Position numbers and translations under genes: made by a program
Notes under the pieces: generated by a model
What the model saw: the letters and a program-made list of their open reading frames with translations, nothing else
Databases searched by the model: none
What the model was told of the DNA's origin: nothing
In this document: one piece after another, positions 8,655-16,961 of the stretch
How the letters are laid out: the number at the start of each line of letters is the position of its first letter
How positions within the stretch are numbered: position 1 is the first letter of the stretch
NCBI RefSeq assembly: GCF_029625215.1
Contig: NZ_CP121197.1
Coordinates: 1,860,001 to 1,924,000 of the forward strand
Length of the DNA stretch: 64,000 nucleotides
From: Aurantibacillus circumpalustris
GTDB taxonomy: Bacteria; Bacteroidota; Bacteroidia; B-17B0; Aurantibacillaceae
Reading direction: 5' to 3'

Positions 8655-9038
8655 ATGACAGCAATTAAAACAACAAAAATCATTTATTGGACAAGCACCG
8701 TAATTATTTTTCTTTTTGAAGGAGTGGCGCCAGCACTTACCTCTCATACAGAAGTAGCCGTTGAGGGAATCCGGCATTTGGGTTATCCTGATTATTTTAG
8801 GGTATTACTTACCGTATTTAAAGTGCTAGGAGCTCTTGCGCTTATTCTTCCAATGGTAAAAGGGCGCGTTAAAGAATGGGCTTATGCTGGTTTCGGAGTT
8901 GTCATGATCTCAGCCTGTGTCAGTCATACTGCTGTTGACGGGTTTGGCGGACAGTCTATATTTCCGCTAATTATCTTTGTTATCTTAATTACATCTTACT
9001 TGCAGTACCATAAATTAATTGACAAGCATACTGATTAA
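8655..9038 (+). CDS. DoxX-like membrane protein
   Basis: 127 aa with four predicted membrane helices (for example IIYWTSTVIIFLFEGVAPAL and VLLTVFKVLGALALILPMV). The HLGYPDYFRVLL segment is typical of the DoxX-like family, whose members are small inner-membrane proteins often linked to redox or thiol stress. It is divergent from the HMA gene and ends before a strong bidirectional terminator. Substrate unknown. Confidence 0.8.
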   Translation: MTAIKTTKIIYWTSTVIIFLFEGVAPALTSHTEVAVEGIRHLGYPDYFRVLLTVFKVLGALALILPMVKGRVKEWAYAGFGVVMISACVSHTAVDGFGGQSIFPLIIFVILITSYLQYHKLIDKHTD

Positions 9039-9060
9039 TGAAGTATTCATTTTAAAACCT

Positions 9061-9107
9061 TTATACTAAAAAAAGCTCGTAATTTTTACGAGCTTTTTTT
9101 AGTATAA
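9061..9107. terminator. Bidirectional terminator (22-bp perfect arms)
   Basis: Two perfectly complementary 22-nt arms enclose a 3-nt loop. The GC core GCTCGTAA / TTACGAGC is flanked by A7 and T7, which serves both the + strand DoxX gene and the - strand DinB unit. Confidence 0.9.
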
Positions 9108-9129
9108 GATAAATTTATTCTAAGGAGTT

Positions 9130-9297
9130 TTAACTAGAACAAAATTCACAATTATCATCGTTTGTAGGATTAGCCAATTCAGCTAATTTCTTTTGTGCTT
9201 CAGCTTCAATTCGTTCTATAGTCCAGTCCGGATTCGCAATTTTAATTAATGATTTAATAAAATTACTATTGGGAGTAGTAGTTTGTGTAGTATTCAT
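9130..9297 (-). CDS. Small protein with C-terminal CEFC motif
   Basis: 55 aa from ATG 9297 (MNTTQTTTPNSNFIKSLIKI...). The middle is helical and charged (DWTIERIEAEAQKKLAEL) and the protein ends NDDNCEFCSS, a CxxC near the terminus. It starts 7 nt after the DinB gene and is probably co-transcribed. No family recognised. A precursor peptide or small redox/metal-binding protein are both possible; neither is shown. Confidence 0.55.
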   Translation of the reverse strand: MNTTQTTTPNSNFIKSLIKIANPDWTIERIEAEAQKKLAELANPTNDDNCEFCSS

Positions 9298-9304
9298 AAT
9301 TATT

Positions 9305-9832
9305 TTAGTTATGGTGAATAGCTTCTTTTGCAACTAAAAAATTTAACTGACCCAGATGATAGCTTTGGTGATTCGTTCTTCCAAGCAAAACATTTAATTT
9401 GTTGCGATGCGGTTCTTTTGAAAATTCCTCAACAGAAACAGTAGTATGTCTATCCATCCAATCAGCAGTAGTCATCTTGTTGAAAAAATCACTTAGCGTT
9501 ACATTTAGTTTTTCCCATTTTGATTTTAACTCATTCATGGTAACTTCTATTTCAAAAGTATTATCTGGTTTACTTACAAAGTCTTCCAATTCCGGAAATA
9601 GTCTTTCACCAAGTCCGAACAGGGGAATCATCCCATCATTCACTGCAATTAAGTGTCCTAGAAGGTAAACAGATCTGTTCTTGCCTGGCGCTATTGATTT
9701 CAAATATTCTTCGTTAGGATATTTGTTAAAGAAATCGCTAAATGCTTTATTTCTTGAAGCCCAAATAGCAACAATCTGTTTTATAATTTGATCGCTGTGA
9801 TTTCCTTCTGCAGCGTTTGTTTGCTTGTTCAT
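9305..9832 (-). CDS. DinB family protein
   Basis: 175 aa, a four-helix-bundle protein of the DinB/YfiT superfamily. Its spaced metal-binding histidines are in LLGHLIAVNDGMIPLFG and in the C-terminal LGRTNHQSYHLGQLNFL. Members are thiol-dependent or metal-dependent transferases, or of unknown activity. It is the middle gene of a three-gene unit with two small Cys-containing proteins, apparently under the ArsR-type operator at 10098-10126. Confidence 0.82.
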   Translation of the reverse strand: MNKQTNAAEGNHSDQIIKQIVAIWASRNKAFSDFFNKYPNEEYLKSIAPGKNRSVYLLGHLIAVNDGMIPLFGLGERLFPELEDFVSKPDNTFEIEVTMNELKSKWEKLNVTLSDFFNKMTTADWMDRHTTVSVEEFSKEPHRNKLNVLLGRTNHQSYHLGQLNFLVAKEAIHHN

Positions 9833-9876
9833 GGTTAAGAGTAATTAGTGTTTATTAAAAATTTATGAGAGCGAGT

Positions 9877-10053
9877 TTATAGCCAATACACGTCACCAAA
9901 AACAGACCAGGGAGCTTGTTTGGAAGTGTTTTTAATAGTGATGTTTGATTCCTCTTGCCTTGGTTCTGGTTTAACTGCCATTTTCGGAGCCTGCATTCCG
10001 GCATTACAGAAATAGGGTAAACTTTTGCAGATTTTGTTTTTTAAGTTTTCCAT
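9877..10053 (-). CDS. Small unrecognised protein, 58 aa
   Basis: ATG at 10053 and stop at 9877 give MENLKNKICKSLPYFCNAGM..., ending SVFGDVYWL. It has two Cys (CKSLPYFC) near the N terminus and an aromatic C terminus, with no signal peptide. It is the first gene after the duplicated ATCGATATATT operator and lies 44 nt before DinB, so it is probably expressed with it. Not assigned to a family. Confidence 0.5.
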   Translation of the reverse strand: MENLKNKICKSLPYFCNAGMQAPKMAVKPEPRQEESNITIKNTSKQAPWSVFGDVYWL

Positions 10054-10097
10054 AGTTTTTCTTTAATCAGTTTTTACTTCACAAAGAAAAGAAATTA

Positions 10098-10126
10098 ATC
10101 GATATATTGAAGAATATCGATATATT
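10098..10126. promoter_or_regulatory. Probable ArsR operator (two ATCGATATATT direct repeats)
   Basis: Identical 11-mers at 10098-10108 and 10116-10126, 18 nt apart, sit between the ArsR gene and the start of the 58-aa/DinB unit. The second copy lies in the perfect palindrome ATATCGATAT. The related site at 10438-10453 on the other side of the regulator supports a common binding sequence. Confidence 0.6.
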
Positions 10127-10138
10127 AATTGGATTTTT

Positions 10139-10426
10139 TTAACTTTCGTACTGAGCCAGAAATTTAATGTAGGCGCCCAAAATTTCTTTATTTATTTGAT
10201 AGCTTGCATTACGGCCATCTTTTTCAGCAATTAAAAGATCTGCATCCACTAATTGTTTAATGTGATGGGATATAGTTGATTGCGCAAGGTCCAATGTTTC
10301 AACAATGGCGGTGCACTGACAACCCTTTTTTTGCTTCTTAATCATGTCCATCATTTTTAAGCGAAATGGATCTCCTAAAGCTTTCGAAATTCTTTCAATC
10401 TTCTTTAAATCTAACTTCCCGGTCAT
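10139..10426 (-). CDS. ArsR family metalloregulator-like repressor
   Basis: 95 aa winged-helix protein. Helix-turn-helix region LDLAQSTISHHIKQLVDADLL, wing DGRNASYQINKE. A Cys pair, GCQC (residues ~33-35), sits where ArsR-type proteins hold the metal-binding ELCVCD motif, so metalloid or soft-metal sensing is plausible. The gene lies between two ATCGA-type operators and is divergent from the LRR-kinase and upstream of the DinB unit, which suggests autoregulation and control of both neighbours. Confidence 0.87.
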   Translation of the reverse strand: MTGKLDLKKIERISKALGDPFRLKMMDMIKKQKKGCQCTAIVETLDLAQSTISHHIKQLVDADLLIAEKDGRNASYQINKEILGAYIKFLAQYES

Positions 10427-10437
10427 AATACAAATTT

Positions 10438-10453
10438 ATCGAATTATTTCGAT
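10438..10453. promoter_or_regulatory. Second ArsR-type operator
   Basis: ATCGAATTATTTCGAT is an imperfect palindrome located between the start codons of the ArsR gene (10426) and the LRR-kinase gene (10460). Confidence 0.55.
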
Positions 10454-10459
10454 GTATAA

Positions 10460-11827
10460 ATGTTATTAATGTTGAAACTTGATAAAACTATTTCTGAATT
10501 CTTTGTAAATTCACCCTTTTTAGGAGTCATGCATACTTTGCAACAGTTAATTTCCGGTGATTTAAAAGGTAGTAAACATTTAAAGCTGAACTGCGGTTTA
10601 AAAGAATTTCCTAGCGAAATATTTTCTCTGTCAGAGACACTTGAAGTTTTGGACCTTTCTGGAAATCAATTGAGAGAATTACCTAAAGATTTTGGTCGTT
10701 TAAATAAATTGAAAATTGTTTTTTTTTCAGATAACCTATTTACGGAATTGCCCTCTGTTTTATCAGATTGTAAACAACTCAGTATGATTGGCTTTAAATC
10801 TAATCGGATAAATATTGTTCCCGAAAACGCTTTACCTATTACAACGCGTTGGTTAATTTTAACGAACAATCAAATAGTAGAACTTCCAGCTTCCCTTGGT
10901 AACTGCTTACCTTTGCAGAAGGTAGCCCTAGCAGGTAATAAGTTAACGAACCTGCCAAAAGAAATGGCTAATTGTAAGAACCTTGAACTATTAAGAATTT
11001 CAGCAAATCAATTTAACGAGCTCCCTAATTGGTTATTCGAATTACCGAAACTTTCTTGGTTGGCTTTTTCTGGTAATCCTATTGGTTACATCCCAAAAAT
11101 TGAAAATAAACTAAGTGAGATTGACTGGATGGAATTTGAACTGGAAGAGTTGTTAGGCGAAGGGGCTTCGGGCCATATTTATAAGGCTATATGGAGAACT
11201 GGTTCTTTAAAAAAAGAAGTTGCAATTAAACTATATAAAGGTGAAGTAACGAGCGATGGTTTTCCCGAGGATGAAATGCTTGTATCAATTGCGGCTGGGA
11301 TTCATCCGAATCTTGGAAAATTATTAGGGGAAATAAAAAATCATCCAAATAAAAAGAAAGGTTTAATTATGGATTTAATTCCAGCCTCTTTTTCCAATCT
11401 TGGAATGCCTCCTGATTTTGAAACATGCAGCCGCGATACTTTTAAGGTGGAGACAGTTTTTACAGCAACACAAATTTTAGAAGTCGCAAGAGCTATTGCA
11501 GCCGCAGCGAATCACTTGCATGATCGCGGTATATCACACGGTGATTTATATGCTCACAACATTTTAATGAATGAAAGCGTTGAATGTTTTATAAGTGACT
11601 TTGGAGCTGCTTCTTTTTACAAGAATGAAAGTAAGAGCGCTGAACTTATTGAAAAAATAGAAGTACGTGCTTTTGGTTGTTTGGTAGATGATCTTTTACT
11701 GCGACTCTCTTCAACTGAAAACGATAAAATTACTGTAAGTACCTTGAAAGACCTTCGATTCAAGGCAATGCAAGAACAAGTAAATAAGCGCCCGTTTTTT
11801 AAAGACATAATAAAAATGTTCGAGTGA
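10460..11827 (+). CDS. Leucine-rich repeat protein kinase
   Basis: 455 aa. Residues ~40-205 hold about seven leucine-rich repeats (for example LEVLDLSGNQLRELPKDFG and LELLRISANQFNELPNWLF). A eukaryotic-type kinase domain follows: Gly-loop LLGEGASGHIYKA, VAIKLY lysine, catalytic loop HGDLYAHNILMN (HGD instead of HRD) and DFGAAS. No membrane helix or signal peptide is apparent, so it is cytoplasmic. It is divergent from the ArsR gene, and the operator palindrome ends 7 nt before the start codon. The target is unknown. ATG 10469 is an alternative start. Confidence 0.9.
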   Translation: MLLMLKLDKTISEFFVNSPFLGVMHTLQQLISGDLKGSKHLKLNCGLKEFPSEIFSLSETLEVLDLSGNQLRELPKDFGRLNKLKIVFFSDNLFTELPSVLSDCKQLSMIGFKSNRINIVPENALPITTRWLILTNNQIVELPASLGNCLPLQKVALAGNKLTNLPKEMANCKNLELLRISANQFNELPNWLFELPKLSWLAFSGNPIGYIPKIENKLSEIDWMEFELEELLGEGASGHIYKAIWRTGSLKKEVAIKLYKGEVTSDGFPEDEMLVSIAAGIHPNLGKLLGEIKNHPNKKKGLIMDLIPASFSNLGMPPDFETCSRDTFKVETVFTATQILEVARAIAAAANHLHDRGISHGDLYAHNILMNESVECFISDFGAASFYKNESKSAELIEKIEVRAFGCLVDDLLLRLSSTENDKITVSTLKDLRFKAMQEQVNKRPFFKDIIKMFE

Positions 11828-12131
11828 AAAAACCTTTTCACACACCTACCAATTAAGAATAGGAATTTCAATTTCCTGACAGCATAATATATTCCTTCTT
11901 TTTAGAGTGCTTTCAAATTTTTGGAGATTATTTTCAGTTCAAAAATATTGAACTGTGAGCTACTGTATTGCAAATATGCGGCTCTCTAGTTCTGAAAGGA
12001 TGGATTTGCAAAAACATCAAAAATCTTACATGTGAAATTTGAAGGTGAGGATGGTAAAAATTACGCTAGACATCTGAACTAATTTTGAACCAGAATAAAA
12101 CGCAATTATTAATTTTTTAAACCTTAAAAGC
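11828..12131. other. Intergenic, no feature recognised
   Basis: 304 nt, A/T-rich. No ORF with a supporting context, no strong hairpin and no TAnnTTTG box clear enough to call. It presumably carries the promoter of the small secreted protein pair. Confidence 0.4.
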
Positions 12132-12572
12132 ATGAAAATCATTAGCATTTTAATTGGCATCATCGGATTTCAGTATATGTCCTTTAGCCAAAACATTGTT
12201 ACTATAGATAATAATTCTCTAGTCACTAATTGTTCTGTAAATTATTCTGAGGACTTAGCATCTCTGGTGTACGGGGGATCGTCTAAAATAACCTGTCGTG
12301 AGATAACAATCTCAAGTATACCTCCACAAACACAATCGGTTGCCGTTGTAGACATCGATTTTGGAGCAACAGGTACCTTTACCTTTATTAAAGATGAGTC
12401 ATTACAACTATACAACGACAAAGATGTATACATTGAAGACATGCTAACAGGAAAATTATTTGACCTTAAGGCTAGTTCCAATTATAGCTTTAATGTAAAT
12501 AGAAAAGTACCAGAAAGATTTATACTACATATTGATAAAATGCTCTACAGGTACTCTGTATCTTCTAACTAA
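12132..12572 (+). CDS. Small secreted protein, paralogue 1
   Basis: 146 aa. N-terminal signal peptide (ISILIGIIGFQYMSFSQ). The mature part is predicted mostly beta, with VVDIDFGATGTFTFIKDESL and DVYIEDMLTGKLFDLKASSNYSF. The second motif resembles the C-terminal beta-sandwich of Bacteroidota secretion domains (VYIEDKxTGxxxDL), but here it forms nearly the whole protein. A homologue follows 43 nt downstream, so this is a tandem duplication. Function unknown. Confidence 0.7.
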   Translation: MKIISILIGIIGFQYMSFSQNIVTIDNNSLVTNCSVNYSEDLASLVYGGSSKITCREITISSIPPQTQSVAVVDIDFGATGTFTFIKDESLQLYNDKDVYIEDMLTGKLFDLKASSNYSFNVNRKVPERFILHIDKMLYRYSVSSN

Positions 12573-12615
12573 ACCGAATAGTATTAAATTATTAATTCAC
12601 TCTAAAACTATAATC

Positions 12616-13077
12616 ATGAAAATCATATTCACACTTGTAAGTATAATCGGGTTTCAATACTTAGCATTAAGTCAAGCAGAAACCGCAAATAATATAAGCG
12701 CTAGAACCAAAAAGCAAACGCAATCTAGCACGTTCTTTATTTTGTCTGATGAGTACAAGAATGCTAAGATTAACCTAGTACAAACAAATCAAAATAAGGT
12801 AATTGTGATTACGAACATCTCGCAGTCAACCCTTCCACTTAACTCAGTATCTATTGACTTTGATGCGACTGGCCTTTTCATCTTTAAAAAGCTTGAATCG
12901 TTACAAATACCTGAAAACCATGAAGTATTTATCGAAGATAAATTAACCGGAAAGGTATTTAATTTAACCAATGCTCAAACCTACAAATTTCATGTAGAGC
13001 AGCGCGTAACAAACAGATTTGTTATGCATGTCCTTAGCAAACCCAACAGCGACGGGGTTGTTACGGTAAATAATTAA
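12616..13077 (+). CDS. Small secreted protein, paralogue 2
   Basis: 153 aa from ATG 12616; the open frame extends upstream to 12532, overlapping paralogue 1, but the signal peptide FTLVSIIGFQYLALSQ starts here. It shares SIDFDATGLFIFKKLESLQ and EVFIEDKLTGKVFNLTNAQT with paralogue 1, so the pair arose by tandem duplication. Function unknown. Confidence 0.7.
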   Translation: MKIIFTLVSIIGFQYLALSQAETANNISARTKKQTQSSTFFILSDEYKNAKINLVQTNQNKVIVITNISQSTLPLNSVSIDFDATGLFIFKKLESLQIPENHEVFIEDKLTGKVFNLTNAQTYKFHVEQRVTNRFVMHVLSKPNSDGVVTVNN

Positions 13078-13114
13078 AAGCAATAAACTCTATTTGTAAA
13101 GTAAAGTACTCAAC

Positions 13115-13831
13115 CTAAACTCTTGTTAGTGAATATAAGGCTTCAAAATCTGTAATGTAAATACTCTTACCGTCGGTGCGAATAAAATTTTGATCCTTAA
13201 AATCTCTCAGAGTTCTTACAAGATTTTCTAATGAGGTACCAGTACAACTAGCAAGGTCACTACGATTCACTTTTATTTCGGCCTGTTCGTTTGATTGTTC
13301 GGGTAATTTATATTTATCGTTTAAAACAAGTAAAAAATAAGCGAGTCTTTCTTTAATACTTCTTTGAGCAAAAATATTTATTCTGTTTACCAACACAGTA
13401 AACTCATGACTCACACTCTGAAGAAAAATAGTTGAAAGTTGATTCGAATTTCTTAGAACGTTTTGAAAATGATCTTTTTCTATAAAGAGTAATTCAGAAT
13501 CTTCAAGAGCAACGGCTGTCACAGGATGTTTTCCGTCACACAAAATAGGCCTGTGTCCAAACAGATCTCCTGATGAATAAATAAAAAATATCTGAACAGC
13601 ACCATTAACATTTAGTTGAGACACTTTAACTTTCCCGCTCTTAATAACGTAAACGCCTTTTGGAATTTCACCTTCGGCATAAAGGATCGATTTCTTTTTT
13701 AAACGGATTAAAGCTGCATTATTTAACAGTTCTGATTTTTCTTGCACAGGAATATTATCTACAGACATTCCTGAATAAAAATGAAAATAATTTAAATTGT
13801 CTTCGATTTTACTTTTAATAATTGGAGTCAT
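13115..13831 (-). CDS. Crp/Fnr family transcriptional regulator
   Basis: 238 aa from ATG 13831. The cyclic-nucleotide-binding-like jelly roll (ILYAEGEIPKGVYVIKSGKV, GDLFGHRPIL) is followed by a dimerisation helix and a C-terminal winged HTH (VNRSDLASCTGTSLENLVRT). There is no four-Cys Fe-S signature, so an FNR-type oxygen sensor is unlikely; ligand unknown. Nearby genes are small secreted proteins, and no operon is evident. Confidence 0.9.
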   Translation of the reverse strand: MTPIIKSKIEDNLNYFHFYSGMSVDNIPVQEKSELLNNAALIRLKKKSILYAEGEIPKGVYVIKSGKVKVSQLNVNGAVQIFFIYSSGDLFGHRPILCDGKHPVTAVALEDSELLFIEKDHFQNVLRNSNQLSTIFLQSVSHEFTVLVNRINIFAQRSIKERLAYFLLVLNDKYKLPEQSNEQAEIKVNRSDLASCTGTSLENLVRTLRDFKDQNFIRTDGKSIYITDFEALYSLTRV

Positions 13832-13981
13832 AATGTGTATGTTATTTATTATGCGCAAATAACGCATAGGTTAAAAAATAGAAAATTAACGAGTTAAAAA
13901 CGAAATTAAGTAAACTTGGTTTTTAAGAGACTTTAAGAAAACCTTGAAGAGAAAAGGGTGGTGTATATTACTACTTAATTT

Positions 13982-14335
13982 CTATGAATTCAAAGAGGGT
14001 GGTCCTCTTTGGCCATCGAAATAGTAACTTCTTAAGATGTAATTATTTTTTGATAAGGATAAAGAAAACTCGACGCATTTATAAAAACTCCTGGTAATTT
14101 TCGCCTCAGTATGAGGTTCAGTAACATTGATACCTTTTAATTTTTTGGGTTTCTTCTGTTCGGTAATTTTTTTAGAAACGTAAGAAGAATGTAAGAATTT
14201 AACATGCTTTTTCGTTTTATCTACCTTTATTTCTTTATTTACAGTGAAAATAGGATAAAAGGCTCGGGCTAATGAGACATTTGTCCCAAAAAAACTTAGG
14301 AAAATGACTAGCACTATGTATCTAAAACCCTTCAT
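13982..14335 (-). CDS. Small exported protein, unknown
   Basis: 117 aa with a signal peptide (FRYIVLVIFLSFFGTNVSLA) and a basic mature part (KKITEQKKPKKLKGINV). It ends YYFDGQRGPPSLNS. No known domain. It stands alone between a Crp/Fnr gene and a large exported protein. Confidence 0.5.
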   Translation of the reverse strand: MKGFRYIVLVIFLSFFGTNVSLARAFYPIFTVNKEIKVDKTKKHVKFLHSSYVSKKITEQKKPKKLKGINVTEPHTEAKITRSFYKCVEFSLSLSKNNYILRSYYFDGQRGPPSLNS

Positions 14336-14529
14336 TACTGACTATTAATGTCATAGTAAATATAACGAAAATAGATGATGAAAATCAAATAAATATGCAA
14401 ATAATATTCAAACGAGGCCGTTTTATTTTGGGAGATACGGCCTTAAATTACTTATTATCAGATAGTTATTTATATTTGTAAGTTTTTTAATACTCTTGGA
14501 ATTAAAAATTAATTTGTTAAAAAAAAGGC

Positions 14530-16053
14530 TTATTTACTTGGTATTTGTGTAGAATTAATATTAAAATACCCGTTTAAAGTAAAATCGAAACGACTTTTGT
14601 CCCCATGATTAAGGTGTTGTATGTTAAACGAAGGAACATGCTTACCATCTTCTGTGGTGGGGAATATATTAACAGTATATGTTCCGCTAACAAGACTTTT
14701 TGTGTTTAAAAGAACCGAATTTTTATTAACGAACTCTTTCAAGACTTCCTTTTCATTTTGGTCGAGTATAACTACTAAAATCTTTTTTTCCTGCAACCAG
14801 CTCAATTCTGAATTAAGAAAGGCTTGGTTTGGAAGGTCAGTATAGTTCAATTTTATTTTCATTTCATGAACTTTTCCAGGTGGAAGGTAAAGTTTAAAAG
14901 AAATTTTCCGAGTACCATATATCTCTTTACCGTTATTTGGCGCATCATTTGGACAATGAACCTCTATTCCGGCTTTTGCGTCATAACAGTTCCTCTCTTC
15001 GCCTGTAATATTGCCTGTTTCGTTAAATGAAAATTTAAACTGATTGTTTTTTAAATTGTAAATCGGACTAGAAGTTGTTGTTAGGAAATACTGTACGGTG
15101 CAAAACTCACCAAAATTGTAATTGCTAGTCAAACGCTCAGCGCTACGAGTTGAATAAATCTTTTTGTTAGAACAATCGGAGCTTGGGCACGGTTCTGGCC
15201 AGCTAGCTTTTTCTTTTTGAAGGCTTATGTGCTTAAAAAATGTTGTGTAAGAAAAAGTAAAATCATAAATCTGAACAGGTAAATTCAAAAAATCCTTAGA
15301 GGGTAAAACCACAACCGGTACAATCAATTTTACTTTAGGTTGAGTGGGATCGTACATAACAAAGTTAAAGACTTTAAAGGTGGAGTCTAGTTTTAGTTTT
15401 TGTGTATCCACACTAAATTTAATTGTACTGCCGCCTCCGCCTTTTAGTCCTACAGGTTTTTTGGTTAAAACATTTAGATACCCTTGATTAGGCGTTTCAC
15501 TCGTTATTAAATCAAAGCTTGTTTTAGATGTGTTATATACGCTGAACGAAAACGTATTTTTTTTCTCGTCTTTTAAATAAATAATTAGTGGGCAAGGATT
15601 TTGTTTAAGATCGGGGTTAAAACTGTAGTGTTTATCAGATGAAAAGACAAAGTAAAAAGGAGAAAAATACACCTCAATAGCGGCTAGTTTTGTTTTGTTA
15701 CTGGCATTTATTGATAAGGCAGGATGTCCGATTAAAAAGTTAAAAATTTCAGGATAAATCTGCTCGGGATGTTGTGAAATTTCATAAAGAAACTTCCTTC
15801 TCGCTTCAAAATAATCTGTGAGAGGTTCAATACGCCTAAGCTCATCACTAGTAGCTGACCCTTTTATCGGGACTTCGGGGTAAAATTTTTCGGGACCCAA
15901 CTTAGAATATTTATGTTTTGCCTGGTTATAGAAATACTTTTGAGCTGCATAAAAATCATCGGAAAATTTTATTGGCCCATTAAAACCAAGCGCTTTTATT
16001 GTTAAAAAGAATATAAAATAAGCCAGATAGTGTTTTTTTTCTGCCAAGACCAT
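14530..16053 (-). CDS. Large exported protein of unknown function
   Basis: 507 aa from ATG 16053; the longer frame to 16146 opens with TTG and is not preferred. A hydrophobic N terminus (YLAYFIFFLTIKALGF) is a probable signal sequence. The mature protein has a helical N-terminal part followed by several beta-rich stretches, such as PVGLKGGGGSTIKFSVDTQ and KISFKLYLPPGKVHEMKIKL. Four Cys cluster in EPCPSSDC and NCYDAKAGIEVHC and may form disulfides. No T9SS domain is visible at the C terminus. No family recognised. Confidence 0.65.
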   Translation of the reverse strand: MVLAEKKHYLAYFIFFLTIKALGFNGPIKFSDDFYAAQKYFYNQAKHKYSKLGPEKFYPEVPIKGSATSDELRRIEPLTDYFEARRKFLYEISQHPEQIYPEIFNFLIGHPALSINASNKTKLAAIEVYFSPFYFVFSSDKHYSFNPDLKQNPCPLIIYLKDEKKNTFSFSVYNTSKTSFDLITSETPNQGYLNVLTKKPVGLKGGGGSTIKFSVDTQKLKLDSTFKVFNFVMYDPTQPKVKLIVPVVVLPSKDFLNLPVQIYDFTFSYTTFFKHISLQKEKASWPEPCPSSDCSNKKIYSTRSAERLTSNYNFGEFCTVQYFLTTTSSPIYNLKNNQFKFSFNETGNITGEERNCYDAKAGIEVHCPNDAPNNGKEIYGTRKISFKLYLPPGKVHEMKIKLNYTDLPNQAFLNSELSWLQEKKILVVILDQNEKEVLKEFVNKNSVLLNTKSLVSGTYTVNIFPTTEDGKHVPSFNIQHLNHGDKSRFDFTLNGYFNINSTQIPSK

Positions 16054-16279
16054 AAGTTTAGATATGCAATAATACAAATTAAGCCTAAAACTTAACCAGT
16101 TTGGTGAACTTTTAATACCGTTTACTAATTTGAAACGGCATTTCAATCATTCTTAAGCTATTATCGCAATTTTGGTATAATATTTGACCCAACTAAACGT
16201 ATAAATAAAGTGTACTGGTTACAAAGACAAGGTTAAATTTCAAATTAAAAACAATTAAAAATATAAACTCCTAGAACCC

Positions 16280-16684
16280 ATGGAAAACTCAATTGGACAA
16301 CGCATAAAAGAGCTTAGAACTCATTACAATCTTAGTGTAAAGGAATTTGCAGGTAAATGTGGTTTATCACACGTCGCAATTTTTCATTTAGAAAATGGAA
16401 GAACGCTTAAACCACACCGAAGTTCTCTTCAAAGAATGGCTACAATTTTTGGCACAACGGCCGACTGGCTTCTATTTGCAAAGAACGAAATGCTACCTAA
16501 TGGGAACAAAGAAATATACTCAGATGAAGTCGAAGAAAATAGCTTTTGGAAAGAAGAAGCTTATTTGGAAATAAAAAGTAAAAATTTAATGCTTGAAAAG
16601 GAAGTTGAAAGACTGTGGCAAATGTTAAGTCATTTCACTACAGGATCAAAGCCGAATTTTGAGAGGATGCTTGACGCTAGCTAA
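16280..16684 (+). CDS. XRE family DNA-binding protein
   Basis: 134 aa. Residues ~5-65 form a Cro/C1-type HTH (IGQRIKELRTHYNLSVKEFA, GLSHVAIFHLENGRTLKPH) ending in TTADWLLFAKNEMLP, a common junction in Bacteroidota regulators. A C-terminal coiled coil (LEIKSKNLMLEKEVERLWQM) probably mediates dimerisation. Divergent from the exported protein at 14530. Confidence 0.85.
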   Translation: MENSIGQRIKELRTHYNLSVKEFAGKCGLSHVAIFHLENGRTLKPHRSSLQRMATIFGTTADWLLFAKNEMLPNGNKEIYSDEVEENSFWKEEAYLEIKSKNLMLEKEVERLWQMLSHFTTGSKPNFERMLDAS

Positions 16685-16905
16685 TCTATTAGTAGGCTAT
16701 TTAATGTGATTAGATTAGATGTTGCGTTTTGTGATATAGGGTCTCGTTTTGTTGATTTATCACTATAAATTGAGAATGGACTAGTGGCATATTTTTTAGC
16801 TACAGTGTTGCAGATTCCAAATATAAATAGCTTAAAAGATCTGTTCTTTATAAAGTGCCAAAACAATTGAATTAAATTACTTTCATGCTCGATGAATGTA
16901 AGAAA

Positions 16906-16946
16906 TTAAAAAGGTGCGGATTCATTTAGAATCAGCACCTTTTTAA
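16906..16946 (-). terminator. Terminator of the first giant T9SS gene
   Basis: Arms AAAAAGGTGC (16908-16917) and GCACCTTTTT (16935-16944) lie just downstream of the gene ending at 16962 on the minus strand; they are A- and T-rich at both ends, so the hairpin may act both ways. Confidence 0.85.
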
Positions 16947-16961
16947 TTTAGATTAAGCGAC

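Noticed and set aside
9130-9297. Calling the 55-aa protein a RiPP precursor
   Set aside because: No maturation enzyme is nearby; only a CxxC terminus supports it.
16681-16866. 61-aa minus-strand frame after the XRE gene
   Set aside because: No homology pattern, no ribosome-binding context, partly overlaps the XRE stop.
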